From Siphonodentalium dalli (lineage: Eukaryota; Mollusca; Scaphopoda; Gadilida; Siphonodentaliidae), in NCBI GenBank assembly GCA_032622095.1, contig CP136061.1, positions 231,132,944 through 231,196,943 on the forward strand: a stretch of DNA of 64,000 bases, written 5' to 3'. Of this stretch, positions 47,157-59,867 are shown piece by piece. Under the pieces are notes generated by a model. The model was not told where the DNA came from, did no database searches, and worked only from the letters and a program-made list of their open reading frames with translations. Positions within the stretch are counted from its first letter, which is position 1, and each line of letters starts with the position of its first letter. Position numbers and translations under genes: made by a program.

Positions 47157-49074
47157 TAACATACTGTTTATGCGATATTTCTTATTTGTATACGGACAAA
47201 GTCTGTCTACATTTTGTTGTTCTTTCTGTTTGTGACGGTTTTTGACGGGTGGAAATATTTTCACAGGATACCCACCGCCAAGGCCAACCGTACCTTTCAA
47301 CAGGTGGCCATTTCAGACCAAAATTATAAAATGAATATAATTTCGTTCTGGTTAAAACAACATATCCCCCTTAATTACTGTTTGGAAAATCAAACAATGG
47401 AAACTATTTGAACCTATTATATACTTAGTGTAACGTTTCCATCTAACGTTGTGTCGTGAATATAATTTCCGATTGTTAAAAAAAAATACCAAAGCACCCC
47501 ATGTCGACACGCTCATGTATGGAGCATTACCGGGGAGAAGTTGGTTATCATTATGGGCAAAATATTCATTGATAACTGTTTATTATGGAACATTGGTTAA
47601 GGGATTTGAGTGTCTACTCCGCCAAAGTTTGCCAAAATGGCCAATAGTTGGAAATGTCATGCATGCCACTTTACTTGGACATTGTACATTAATCGATTTG
47701 TGTGAGATATTTTTTGGACTGAAATGTCAATTATTTGAAATGGCCAACCATATGGGTGTAACGTAACCCGGACATATGGGTTGAATCCACACGCCATCTT
47801 ATAATGTGGCATGCACATTCTGCATACTAACTTTCACATATGCTGTCACATAAGTGTATAGTATACTTTTTCACAACTGTCTTACTCATGTTCAAAATTG
47901 TAAATAATCTTGTTGTAAATACTCTTCTCCAGAAATGGAGGTATATTGAAATAAATATATCAAAAAATATATATAAATATATCGATGTGGTTGATCTGAT
48001 AACACACGCTGGATCCGAGCTGAGAATTTCTGGAGTCCTGAGGCTCTGGTGTTGTTGTTGTTGTTGTTGTTGTAGATGGTGGTTGTGGTGCCTTGTTGGT
48101 TATCACCATTATTGTTGATCACTGTGGTGTTGATCGTATTTGCTGAGCCGTCTTCGGTATATCGGTGGTGGTATAGCTATGGTCATTACACATACGGATA
48201 TTTATCTTTTCTGAAATGTAGCTAGATGGTATTCGCGCAGCGTTATCCTGTCGTCCATGGACACAAATATTTCACTATTACTTTGTGAATTTGCATATGG
48301 TCATAATCCAAGATGTGTTATACGCTGGTATCCGTTGTGTCCTGTTGTGTGATCTAATGCCAATTTTACGTACTCTATAGTTCTTCATGTTGATGGTATT
48401 TGATGGCGTGCACATGATGACCGTAACCCCAAAAAAACAATCAAATTCATCCTGCAATCTACATCATATAATCTGTCACCACATTCAGGGGTGATAGGAA
48501 GACAGTCAGTCATGACTATATCACCCCTAACAATATACATGTATAGTCTATTAATATTATATTTAATTGTAATTGTACTTTCCATGTGTGTATATTGTAA
48601 ATAAAATTATCCTATCCTATCCTATCCTGCCACTATAGATGTTAAAAAAGAGTCGACAAAAGGTGACACCAGAACGGTCTCTGGACATGATCTGCCATCT
48701 CTTTTCTGTGGGGAAAAAATGGAAAAAATAACGTTAACTTGCATACAATATAATCCTGGAACTAATACATGTTTTGAAAAGACGGCCAGATGGGACAAAT
48801 CGTTTGAAAACCCATCAGTTCCGTCAAATTTCATAGGCCGTTGTATGGCATGATATAATCCAGGGTTATATTATGTCCGACGTGTCTTGAATTCAAGAAA
48901 ACTTTCCAATTTTGGGAAACACCGAGTCAGTTGGTACTCAAAACGTATTGCTCACCACAACAACGGGTACTTGTCACCGAGTTGTTGGTACAATTTTTTT
49001 ACAATCGACGTTTTTTGAAAAGGCTGTTTTCTGACAATTATGCATCAGGTGAAGCTGCTAACACCATGTATTGT

Positions 49075-50640
49075 GGGGCACATATTATATAATGCAGTAT
49101 GCTCATTTTTATCCGTTCGGCGCCAGTTGTTATTAGTAAAAAAAGAGCGATTAATACTGTTATTTCCATTTTCGTTGTAGCTGTCACTGAATATAACGAG
49201 ATTATTCCAACAAATAAAACATATCAGATTATCCACACACACGAATATTGGAATGGATTTATTTTCGTAATATTAAACCGGAAATAATAGTAAATAAAAT
49301 GCATATAAATAAATAAACCAGACGACCGGATTTCCGTGCCAATAGGTACTCCTCCGTGTTGGTGATACGCGGATGACCGGTGTGTTAAGGAGTTTTGATG
49401 AGTTTTCGAGTGTTTTTATGTGTATCTGAGACTGATCAATTGGATTGCGAATGTCATTTGAAATATGAATCCATACCATATTCGAAATATTGTATACATA
49501 TCTATTATGAATGTATTTCAATTGAAATTAATTGAACATCCATCTCAGCATTCAGATTTGCGATCTCAAAGAGGTGAATGAATGATAACGCGATGCCTTG
49601 ATCACACGCACGTGAATGCTGTCGTTCGTATGCATGCAGCTAACCGGATATTCGTTTAGTATTAACATGCTTGGAGTTTGTATATAGACCACACATGCAG
49701 GACGAAACGATACGACGTATCAACGATTTGTTATAATCATGTTTATTTTACAGACTTTATGACTCGTTCCCACTCGATTAGACCGTTACGCGACAATGAA
49801 ACCGAATCATCTTATCGAATATACATATATCGTATAGCTATAAATTATACAATTCTGGCTTTTTTAAGAGTCATCAGATTATATTGTAACGATTCTATTT
49901 TAACCCTAAACATCCGTACACATATTATCACAATGTATTATGTGTGGCACTCTTGTGTGCCTTCTCATCTGGGTGTCGATGGGCCTGTCACCTCTTTATT
50001 GTGTCTATGTAGCACACGTAGTCAGCTTACCAAGCTACAACACCATGTATAAACAAAATCAGACTCAGAGTTTATTCTCCAATCGCCGGACGTGTTCGGT
50101 ATGACACAGTCTAAATATTAGTACACAATACATACATGTACATGCATATATAATCGTGGCACAATGGCATGCAAACAATATAGATAAGAAATCGTCTACA
50201 CGTGCACATGGGGTGGGTGTGTGGTGTGGGTTGGATTTGTTGTGGTGGGGTACAAAGTGTGTACATGTGGCTTTTCCCTCGTGAATTTCGTTGTATGGAC
50301 GTACGTGGATGTTGGTCGGTGCGTCAGACTGGGGTATTCGTTCGTAATTGCGCGTTGGTTGGGTGGGGTTATGGTGCATGTGGGCCAGAGTGGATGGCAT
50401 TCGGATATGAGTGCATGGTGTAACGTAAACACAATGCGATTGCCAATATACCATTGAAAGTAATGACACAATGCAATTAACAGTTACATGTAGGAACCCA
50501 GAATGGTCCTTAGGTTATCGATATACCATGTGGGTATATACATACTATATATACAACGTACTTACTGCCATTGGTAATAAACACTTCACTGTGGAACACG
50601 TTTATACTGTCATGATTGTGTTCCAGAGTGAAGCGATAAC
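49075..50640. other. No recognised gene
   Basis: Frames at 49,678-50,052 and 50,065-50,469 are open but lie in TG/GT-rich low-complexity text (about 50,200-50,460) and have no domain. Nothing else is seen. Confidence 0.4.
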
Positions 50641-50972
50641 GGGCGGGTCCAATTTCACGTGCGACCGTGTCCTTGACCTTGACCTCGCTCATATACGCTC
50701 ATATAGGCATTTTCTGGATCTCGAACGATCCGTCTCAAATTTGGTATGTAGGCCTACTTTGTTTCCCGGGAAGGAACAATATGGGCGGGTCCAATTTCAC
50801 GTGCGACTGTGTCCTTAACATTTACCTCGCTCATATACGCTCATATAGGCATGTTTCTCGACCTCGACCGATTCGACTCAAATTTGGTATGTAGGCCTAC
50901 TTTGATCCCGGGAACAATATGGGTGGGTCCAATTTCACGTGCGACCGTGTCCTTGACCTTGATCTCGTTCAT

Positions 50973-53900
50973 TAGTTTAAACATATTTATTTGTCTAAAT
51001 TCAATAACACATAGGAAATGATACATACATTTTTATAGACAATGGGATTGGAGGACAAGTGCTGACTCACTTATGAGTACCTCCTCTCCCGTGTGTTATG
51101 ACACTGAAAAATAAATCAAGAATAATGGCATTGCAACATGACAACCAAAAGCAAGTTGAACATATATACATGTACATCCCAGATAGCATGACTACGTTGG
51201 GCCAACGTTGGCATAATGTCGGCACGGTTGGCATTAGGTTTGGTTGGGTTGACGTTGTTGGCCCTTGGTTGGCCCAACGTATTTCTCCCAACGGTTGGAA
51301 ATATAACATTGGCCCAATATTGGGCCAACTCGAACATACCAACGGAATTATCTGCAGTAAATTGGTTGGGTTAGCGTGGTTGGCCCTTGGTTGGCCCAAC
51401 GTATTCCTCCCAACCGTTGGAATTATAACGTTGGTCCAACATTGGGCCAACGCCAACATGAAAATGGAATTTACTGTGCACATCTCATTGGTTGGGTTTA
51501 CGTTGTTTGCCCTTGGTTGACCCCAATTAAGGTATTCCTCTCATGCAACAGTTGGAATTATAACGTTGGTCCAATGTTGGGCCAACGCTAACAGCTTCAT
51601 GGCAGTCCAATTACATATATATATAGCGTACATGTGATACATTTCAACGATATGCCGATACTTTATGTTCAGGAAACACACGTACAATCATTACTGACAC
51701 AATATATGCACCGATATGTCATAACATACGTTGAATGGTGTCGGTTGGTATATCGTTGGCCCAACGTTGTAATGCCAACATAAATGACGTGGAAAGATCT
51801 GACGTCAAACTCTACGCGCGTGCACAACGGATCAGGCGTCTGCTTTTCTTATTGCGCGCTTTGTTCTGGTTCTCGTTCAGTGTTGCTGCTGGTATTGATT
51901 TTAGCAAATAAAGATTCAGTTTCTTTAATTCGGAATTCAAGGATTTGTTCGTTCTTTAGATGCCACCATCGGTCATCGGGTCGCTATCCGAGGTAGGTAT
52001 ACGTGTGTGAGAAACTACTATTTTATGTAAAAATTAATTAATTATTTTCCCAATATTTTTCTCGGAATCACAAAGTTCTGCACGGCGTACATATAAGTTA
52101 TAGCGGAGAATACTTACATCACTGACATGCATAGTAGTTTCTCATAAACTTGCATCAGATAGTAACATGGTGGCTGACGGTGGTAACTGAATTATGAACG
52201 GATTATTGGATGCCAAAACAAATATATAGAATTCCCCAACGTTATGCGAACAATTTAGTTTGACGTTCCAACGTTGTCCTTCCGTTGGGTCAACGTTATT
52301 CCAACCAATGGATTTAGTTTCCAACGTTGGCCCAACGTTATGCCAACTATGTGGTCTTGATATCAACGTTGGGCCAACGTTGGGCCAACGCTCTGTATAT
52401 GTCGTCCAACGTTGGCCCAACGTACTAGTAGGCACAATACGTTGGCCCAACGTTGACCCAATGAGCAAAATTACGTTAGCCCAACGTTGGTTGCCAACGT
52501 TGGCCCAACCATTCAGAGGGTGGTTGTGCCATCGTTGGCCCAACCATGTCATGCTATCTGAGATATCACCGGTCGTTCCTCCCCGAGTCAGTCCTGTGTT
52601 GATATATGAATTACTTGAAGGTCGTGTTTGTATGAGTCATTTTCTGGCTTGTATATGTGTTTGCTAGACTTAGTCAATAGAATCTAGTTTTGTCTCACGG
52701 ATGAATGATTGTACAGCTAAGATTTTTTTTTTCATTGTCGCAATCGGGTAAAGCAGGGTCTCCAAATTGCAGAATTTTTAGTGAGTAAATATTATAAGAA
52801 AGTAATTTAGGCGAATTCTTGGGATCGAATGTAGGTAACAAGCAAAGACATAATGGAAGGCATCTTCTTCTCCGTTTCCACATGAGCAGTCTTTGCAACT
52901 TGCAATGTAGTTTTGAACGTTATCTGATTGGAGGTTGCTACATTCACATCGTAATCTGCAGTGATATATATTTTCAGTCCGCTTTCCTACACTGTAATAC
53001 ATGGGGGTTTTTGGTATTTGATGTATAAATGTGTTTAGATAACATTGTAGGTTATGATCTCGAGTCTTAATTTTGGTTGCATTTCAATTTTTTACACACG
53101 TGGGCATGAATGTTGACTCCATTCTTTTTGTATTAGGTTTAAAATGTATAAAGTTTGACGCAAATCTAGTATCGTGGTCGCTGATATCTGAGAATTTTGG
53201 GGGAAGTAAGTCAACTAATATTTGGGCGCTTTGTGATGACAATGTTACGAAAAAGTGGGTCTTTTTGTTTGTCTTCTTTCTGAAAGTGTTTCCCAAATCA
53301 TGTCGGTTAGTAGTCGTTTGCAGGATACATATCTCGTACAGCCACTTATAATGCGCGCGGCTTCATATTCTACATCATCTAGTTGTTTAGGTAACGTGTC
53401 TGGTGCTCCGGCCCAGACACTACTAGCATATTCCATGATTGGGCGTACGTGTGACAAATAGAGGATTTCAAGAGTTTTGCGGTTCAAAAGATAATTGAGC
53501 CTTCGTAGTTGGGATAATTTAGCATAAGCTCTGGTACATACATTTTCTCTATAACTGTCCCATATTAAGTCGTCATCTATTTCCATGCCTAGATGCTTGT
53601 GCTGTTTAGAGTAATCAAGTCTCAATCCAGCAAAGGTTATGAGCGGTCTCTCAAAGTTTTGAGAACTTGTGAAAAATATTGTTTTTGTCTTATAATTATT
53701 AAATTTAACTATCCATGTGTCCGCCCACTTTGTTATTTTCTCCATGTCGTTATTTACAAGTTCAAGGCATTGTATGTCCGCATCTGATTTTATGAGGCAT
53801 GTATCATCGGGGATTAGTCTGACTTTCGATTCCATGTTGTCGGCAATATCGTTTATATAGATTAAAAATAGCAGAGGGCCGACTATCGACCGCTGGGGGA

Positions 53901-54823
53901 CGTTCCTCCGCTGCTACTGGCGAATATTTAGAAAAGCTAGAATTTATTTGCACCCTTTGCTGCCGCCCGTCAAGATAATTTGTGAACCATTCATGCAAGT
54001 TGTCTGTTATTCCATGGTGTTTTAATTTGAGTAAGAGACATTGGTGCCATACTTTGTCAAAAGCTTTCGAGATGTCACAGAAAACAGCATACGTGCTTTG
54101 TTCATTGTCTACAGCGTGCATGGTGTATTCTATGAAAAATTTCACCAAGTTGAAATTCGGGATTGTGGCCTGGTATAAAACCGGATTGGTATGTGTATAA
54201 TAAGTTGTTTACATTTAAATGATTAAAGACTTTGTTGAATACCACTTTTTCTAATATTTTACCAACACAGCTTATTAGTGAGATGGGGCGATAGTTGTTT
54301 GGATCACGGCGGTCACCATTTTTAAATATTGGTATTATGCTTGCTCTGTTCCATGCCACAGGGAAACAACAGCTCCTAAAAGATTTATTAAAAATATAAT
54401 ATAAGGGTTTACTGATGGAGCTGCATGTTTTCCTGAGCAATTTATTGTTTATCCCATCAGGACCGTTTGCCTTCTTAACAGGGAGGCATTTTAGAATGTC
54501 AAATATTTCTTTCTCATTTGTTTTAATTTCTTTTTAAAACTCATTGGTTCTATCTGCAAAGATCGGGGGCTCCTTTTTATTAGTTTTTAGTGTGCCATGT
54601 TTAGTGAATATCTCATTGAGGAGTTCTGCCTTTTGAATCTCATCTTCAATATCCGTATTACCTGATTTCAGTATAGGAATTGTATTGTCGGTCGAAAACT
54701 TGTTGAGAAGTTGTTTTACAGTGTGCCAGAATTGTTTCGGTTTAGTATTCACACTTAAATTTTCATCTAGATCGCTCATGTATCTTTCCTTTGCTGATTT
54801 TTTTAAATTGTTATCTTTGTTTC
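50973..54823 (-). pseudogene. 5'-truncated LINE (jockey/CR1-like) with damaged reverse transcriptase
   Basis: GAYCTCGTTCAT on both sides (50,961-50,972 and 54,824-54,835) is a 12-bp target duplication. Reading the minus strand from 54,823: the linker before the reverse transcriptase (PKQFWHTVKQLL, ELLNEIFTKH), PNNYRPISLISCVGKILEKV, YQSGFIPGHN, CDISKAFDKVWH, GRQQRVQINSSFS, then after a frameshift VPQRSIVGPLLFLIYINDI, RLIPDDTCLI, KHLGMEIDDDLIWD, and a C-terminal C-x-C-x8-H-x4-C knuckle (CSCGNGEEDAFHYVFAC, about 52,860). VPQG has become VPQR and the F/Y-A-D-D box has become IPDD. The endonuclease is absent. AATAAA lies 18 bp from the 3' end. A separate transposon splits the 3' UTR at 51,180-52,560. 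Confidence 0.85.
51180..52560. mobile_element. Terminal-inverted-repeat element filled with GTTGGCCCAACGTTGG motifs
   Basis: The ends are CAGATAGCATGAC (51,180) and its exact inverse GTCATGCTATCTG (52,560), each followed inward by TTGGGCCA-type sequence. Some 25 or more copies of the palindromic phrase TTGGCCCAACGTTGG and variants fill 51,195-51,590 and 52,255-52,545, leaving a plainer middle. No target duplication could be fixed. No transposase frame is present; GPTLGQRW-like frames come from the repeat. It is nested in the LINE 3' UTR. Confidence 0.75.
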
Positions 54824-55111
54824 GACCTCGTTCATATACGCTCATATAGGCATGTTTCTGGACCTCGAGGATCCGACTCAAATTTGGTATGTATAGGCCT
54901 AATTTGCTCCCGGGAACAATATGGGCGGGTCCAATTTAAAATTGGGGCGGGTCCCTGACCTTGACCTTGACCTCGCTCATATACGCTCATATTGGCATGT
55001 TTCTGGGCCGATCGAGCAATAGTTTGTCCAGACGCTGTATATTCTACCCAGGCTGAGGCGATCACAAAGAAATCCCTAAATAACCCGGACGAAGTCGGGC
55101 ACATGAGCTAG

Positions 55112-56300
55112 TAGCATATCATTTTCATGTGCTCCCTATCCAATATACATGTAGTGCATGGTTGCTAACGGCGTCTTCTGTTTGACACGAGAATGTGAGA
55201 TGCATCTTTACATAAATATGTTTTATCTCATTTCTTTACGTTTCTTCCATCGAATTTCCGTTTGTCTCCTCCGCGAAAATCAGTTCCTTCAGTTCTGTAG
55301 TTATTTTACGGACCAGGAAGACTTAAGACTTAAAATGACATTTTAACGACATTTTTTCACGCAGTATTTTGTTTACGTTACCACCTTTGATTATGGCGTC
55401 ACAATATGCTACGCTCGTCGCGCCCATATGTACTTGCTACGATTTTCGCATTTCGTCGTCAAAAATATACATTCCAGTTTCCAGAAAATTGCTATGGGAA
55501 AGTTTTTGACAACTGGAAATATTAGTTCGATGTGCTCCCAGTATGAAGCCAAACAATTGATTCAGGTAAATCCGCGATGACAACTTGAGCTGCATATTAA
55601 TGTTCTTTTAGATCTAATGATAACTCAAAACGATATGAATGTATGAATTCTTAGATGTCTCCATTTTTCACAGGAAGCTTATCATCACAAAGGTGGCTGA
55701 ACTTAGCTGCAGAGTTCTGCTTGGGTCCGCCCAATAGAAATATTTGTTTTTGGACGTTTAACAGTACAGTGCAAAAACGTATGGGTACAACTGAATCGTT
55801 GTTCGTTGGCGAGCACATGCTGAAGGCAGGTGGTTCGTGTTAATGTGCTTAAGCCGTGGACAGGCTTACTGAGTGAGATAACATTCTGGGTCACTTTAGC
55901 CGGTCTCGTCTCGCAAGGTGCACGTATCAAATTTTTAATTTAAACTGAAAGGAATATGTGGATATTTCAAATAAATAAACTCACGTATATTTCTTTTTAC
56001 CACGGTCGTGTATACAAAGCAGAACGTTTCAGACGTTTTTACAATGAATGGTCATCATATGTTATAAGCAACAGTCATAATATGTCATTTTTTTCATTTT
56101 GGAATTCAGTGAAATGCTGCCGGAATCAAATTATTACGAATTGAACCAATCGCATATGTCGTTTAGTTGTCATGTTGATATATGCATATACATGTACTGT
56201 CAGTTATATCAATATTGTATAATTGATGTACTACATGTGTGCAGGCACGAGCATTCAAAGCATTCAGATTCGTGTACTCCTCACAGTGGTTTTATATGTT
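55112..56300. other. No recognised gene
   Basis: Short frames on both strands (for example 55,655-55,843) have no domain or splice support. No repeat structure is seen. Confidence 0.4.
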
Positions 56301-57175
56301 TTAAGGACTTTGCTAACCCAATTTCAACCCAAATTTGATGGAGTCAAAATAATGGATTGTGCTCACTTGTATTGGTAGTCACAGCAACCAAACCCATGGA
56401 TGCACCATGTTAACAGTATAATTAGTGGTGATTATCTAAGAAATACAAAATGTGAACTTTATAGAGGTTTTAAAAAATATTTTTTTCGAACCCAAATCCA
56501 ACAAAAACAAAATCAATTTCTAAGAAAAAGATATGGAAATGTGAAGTGAATACTGTGAAGAATGATGAACAATAAAATATATATTCATATTTACCAAGTG
56601 TTCTTTGAAAACATTACATAGAACCAGTTGTTAACAAATGCCATAATTATTTCCCCAACATGGCTAACTGAGAGCTGGCAGCGATTGGTTAACTATTGAC
56701 AGTGGTGAGTTGACAAAATAATTTCTTAAGCTTCAATTTAGCAGACCACCCTGTAACCACTATTCACTGGTCAGCAATCATGGACTAATCCCTTATGGTC
56801 CAGTGGCCACAGACTGGCACACAGGCTGATAACAATCCCAGCAAGACTGGGTACAAGGTGACCCATAATCCACACATCAAGTATCATCTTCTGGACAGTA
56901 TTACTGAGAAAGTTAATCTACCATTTGCAAACAAGTGGTTCTGAATATATTTTTCAAAGAATGCTTGGTAAATATGAATAGATTTTTATTGTTCATCATT
57001 CTTCACAGTGTTCAGCACACATTCCCATATTTTTTTCTTAGATATGGACTTTGTGTTTGTTGGATTTGGGTTAGAAAAAAATATTTTTTAAAACCTCTAT
57101 AAAGTTCACATTTAGTATTTCTAACATGCTCCACCATGACTTATACTCTTAAAATTGGGTTAGCCAAGTCCTTAA
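56301..57175. mobile_element. TTAA-flanked fold-back element, family IV
   Basis: TTAAGGACTTTGCTAACCCA at the left and TGGGTTAGCCAAGTCCTTAA-like sequence at the right are inverted, with TTAA at 56,301-56,304 and 57,172-57,175. Longer inner arms (about 56,437-56,610 and 56,955-57,125) are also inverted, sharing ATGTGAACTTTATAGAGG and GAATGATGAACAATAAAA. It is non-coding. Confidence 0.7.
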
Positions 57176-58065
57176 TGCATGAATGCCTTCTATAAACGGC
57201 TGTTAGTTCAATCAAGTTTTTTGAGCATCTCGAATTGAGACGATAGCGCCAACTGTGTATAGGCTTACTATTTGGCAAGAGCTTGCAAATGATTATGCCA
57301 CGAAGTTAATATTTTAATATTTTTTCTTCGTGATTTTGATAATAGCCAAAAGCATAATGTGTGGCAGGGGTTGCTAGAATGCATGTTTGCACCTTGTCAC
57401 AAATAAAGTCGCCAGCTACCTGCTGTGTTTGTCTAGAGCAGACAAAGCGACCTCCATCACCCCATATTATGTGGATTGCGTACCGTTGTGTATATATGAT
57501 ATGCCGAACACGTATGTGATAACGATTTAAGAACCTGCATGGGCGTTTTCACCTTTGTCGGAAGATGGGGAAAAATCTATTTCCATGCATTAGTCATTAC
57601 TATACTACCTTTATTGGCACGTCAATAAAGGTATAATTTCAATTTCAAATCCCAAGTGGGTGGATTGGTATGGGCGGGGAAATTGTGGCCTCAATTTTAG
57701 ACGAGTCTGTGTATGGTTGTAAACGAACAATACCAGTCTAAGTTTACTACAGACCCACATATTAATAGTTTTCCGAACAGCGATATTTCACGTCAGTATC
57801 GCCAATCAGAACGCACTCTATATATATTTTAGTAGGCCTGTACTTAGTTAGCACCAACATAATGATCATTACGTACGACGTATCCATTCCAAATCCCACT
57901 TACAAGGTTCGATACTATGTAAACCACAACCAGAATAGATGAGGTACCTATACCGCATGACTGAAATATGTTAACCCAATGAGCATGTGGTGTGGGGTCC
58001 CACAAAAGCCGATCGCGCCTCCCCAGGGTCCGAGTGAGATGGGACATGCAATATCGTGCATAATA
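57176..58065. other. No recognised gene; possible LINE 3' tail
   Basis: CACGTCAATAAAGGTATAAT followed by TTCAATTTCAAAT (about 57,619-57,650) looks like a CR1-type 3' end. Nothing coding is attached to it. Confidence 0.35.
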
Positions 58066-58261
58066 GATAGCTCGAGCGGAAACGGCACTGTTAACCCCTA
58101 ACTTGCGACCGGTTCCGTCAGGTACATCTACGCAAAATCCAAAAAGGCGTATGGGTTAATATATTCACTTCCGATACAGCTATCGACTTGTCCGATCGCC
58201 CATTGGGGGCAGAGGGGTATCCGCTGCATGGGTTAACGGTGCCGTTTCCACTCGAGCTATC
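58066..58261. repeat. Palindrome with an internal TTAA-bounded insert
   Basis: GATAGCTCGAGCGGAAACGG (58,066 on) and its inverse (ending at 58,261) meet at TTAA on both sides of a 139-bp insert (TTAA at 58,091 and 58,233). Without the insert the arms would form one palindrome centred on TTAA. AGCTATCGACTTG also occurs inside the insert and in the right flank. Confidence 0.55.
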
Positions 58262-59028
58262 GACTTGGATATTGGAACTTTGGTACACACAGGTCTATTC
58301 TGCACGATAACGCTCGGTCTGCTTGTGGTGGTACGGTCGGTGTGTATTTATATCGGCGTTTTTGCGTACATTCATAGCGAAATCGACGGCAGCGTATGGG
58401 TTGAAGCGGTCGGGTGCGGTTTGGTGCGATCGGCTTTTAGTAGGACCGGTGGTGTGCATATAAAATGATTACAAATGAGTATTCATATAGCAGCGTCTCA
58501 TCTCGATTGCTGGATTGTTGATACTGTTTACAGAACGATCAGGTTACTACGAAACGGGCGACTTGTTCAATTGTGGCAATGGTCTGCATTTATAATGCGC
58601 GAAATTCCGCAACAATTGTCTAAGTTTCTACTTAATGGATGTAAAAGCATATTTTAATAAAAACAATTCGCCTCAACGTTCATACTGAATGAAAACTATA
58701 CTGTATAACTGTCGTCTGTCATTGTTTCTGTGACTCTCATATATGTTTATTTGTGCGCATTCGAAGTCTCAATTGTTGAATAGACTGGTTCCTGGTCCAA
58801 AACTGCGAAAATCTGAAAACTTGGTAATCTGACCCCTCCAGCGATATTGTCAATTATTACATAACTAGTAATTAAATTAATTTTCAGCCAATTAATTATA
58901 CCACTTGATCATGACATATTCAGAAGCATCGCGCCACCCCTCCTGACATCGCTCTCATTAGGAACAAGGCAATGTCGATATCGGAATGACTAACTTGTCT
59001 GATATCATCGGTCTGATATTATAAGCTA

Positions 59029-59163
59029 CGGGACTCTTAGTGGTCGGATGTGGTGTCATGTGAGGCGAACTGATGTCAATATTAGGTGGGGCCGTATAGG
59101 CTGAACCTAATATTGATCTCGCTGAACCTCATATGACCCCATATCCGACCACTAAGCGTCCCG
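59029..59163. mobile_element. 135-bp palindromic element flanked by TA
   Basis: CGGGACTCTTAGTGGTCGGA and its inverse TCCGACCACTAAGCGTCCCG end the element, with TA on both sides (59,027-28 and 59,164-65). The arms continue to ACCTAATATT, with a short loop. It is a mariner-type MITE by target only. Confidence 0.6.
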
Positions 59164-59867
59164 TAACGTATTGATAATGTCAGCGGACAAAATCCAGCAT
59201 ATACCTTTAATTAACCTGCAACTCGCTGTAAATTATTTTAATTTGATATGTTAAATGTGTCGTCTATTGCCATTATCTTGTGCAACGTCAAAGTGACGCG
59301 CCATGGTCGTTGAACGCCAATGCATTTAGCCAATGTCTAATCAACAGAAATTTGACATCAACTAATAGTTAATTAGGTAATTTATGAGTCTTTAGAATTC
59401 CTCAAATATATCACATGCATGTTTTTGTACATTATACTAGATCTTTAAATTCGCAGAAAATGATATCCCTTTTCCTGGCGACAAAATAAACCGAAAATAT
59501 CCCCGAGGCGATATTGTTTTTTTATTTCTGAAAAACAGGATGGTGGGTAAGCACCAAATATCAATTTCATATGGAGTCCTTGACGACATAATCGACCTAA
59601 TATGGGTTCATCCATCGTCACTATTTATCGACACTGATTGGCTAATCGCAAGAACTGACATAATAATATTCGATATACATGTAGACCAGGTGTGACGTCA
59701 AGGAAAACCTCAGGTAGACCACACGATAATTACGTCACATTCCGTGTTCGCCTTGTTGTAGTTTGGTTCCTTATTTTCTTAGCATTAAATTTCCAAGGGG
59801 TTCAGGAATGATAATACTTAATCGTGAAGCTGCCATCAAATGATCTGGCTATGTAATAATAAGGTCA

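Larger units (their letters stand above)
45159..47300 (-). mobile_element. TTAA-type family II element (copy 5), split by Helitron sequence (unit 2)
   Basis: Duplicate of 38,051-39,122 with the same TTCAA borders. The Helitron-derived insert at 45,519-47,156 is about 1.07 kb longer than in unit 1. Confidence 0.7.
40901..49074 (+). repeat. Unit 2 of the ~8 kb tandem duplication
   Basis: Near-identical to unit 1 except for the replaced hAT interior, a Helitron region longer by about 1.07 kb (near 45,700-46,800), and small changes. Unit 2 begins directly after unit 1 without spacer. Confidence 0.85.
50641..55111 (+). mobile_element. Helitron 3' part with ~140-bp tandem repeats, interrupted by a LINE
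   Basis: GGGCGGGTCCAATTT recurs at 50,641, 50,784, about 50,921 and 54,923, with CATATACGCTCATATAGGCAT and AAATTTGGTATGTAGGCC in each unit. The block ends with a hairpin-like CCCGGACGAAGTCGGGC, then ACATGAGCTAG followed by T at 55,111, a Helitron-type 3' end. The LINE 50,973-54,823 is inserted in the third repeat unit. The 5' terminus was not identified. Confidence 0.6.

Noticed and set aside
50065-50471. 134-codon minus-strand frame rich in His, Thr and Pro
   Set aside because: It is produced by GT/GGT-rich low-complexity DNA and is open on both strands.
51098-52667. Frames with GPTLGQRW repeats, which look like a repeat protein
   Set aside because: They are translations of the GTTGGCCCAACGTTGG repeat in a non-coding transposon, open on both strands.
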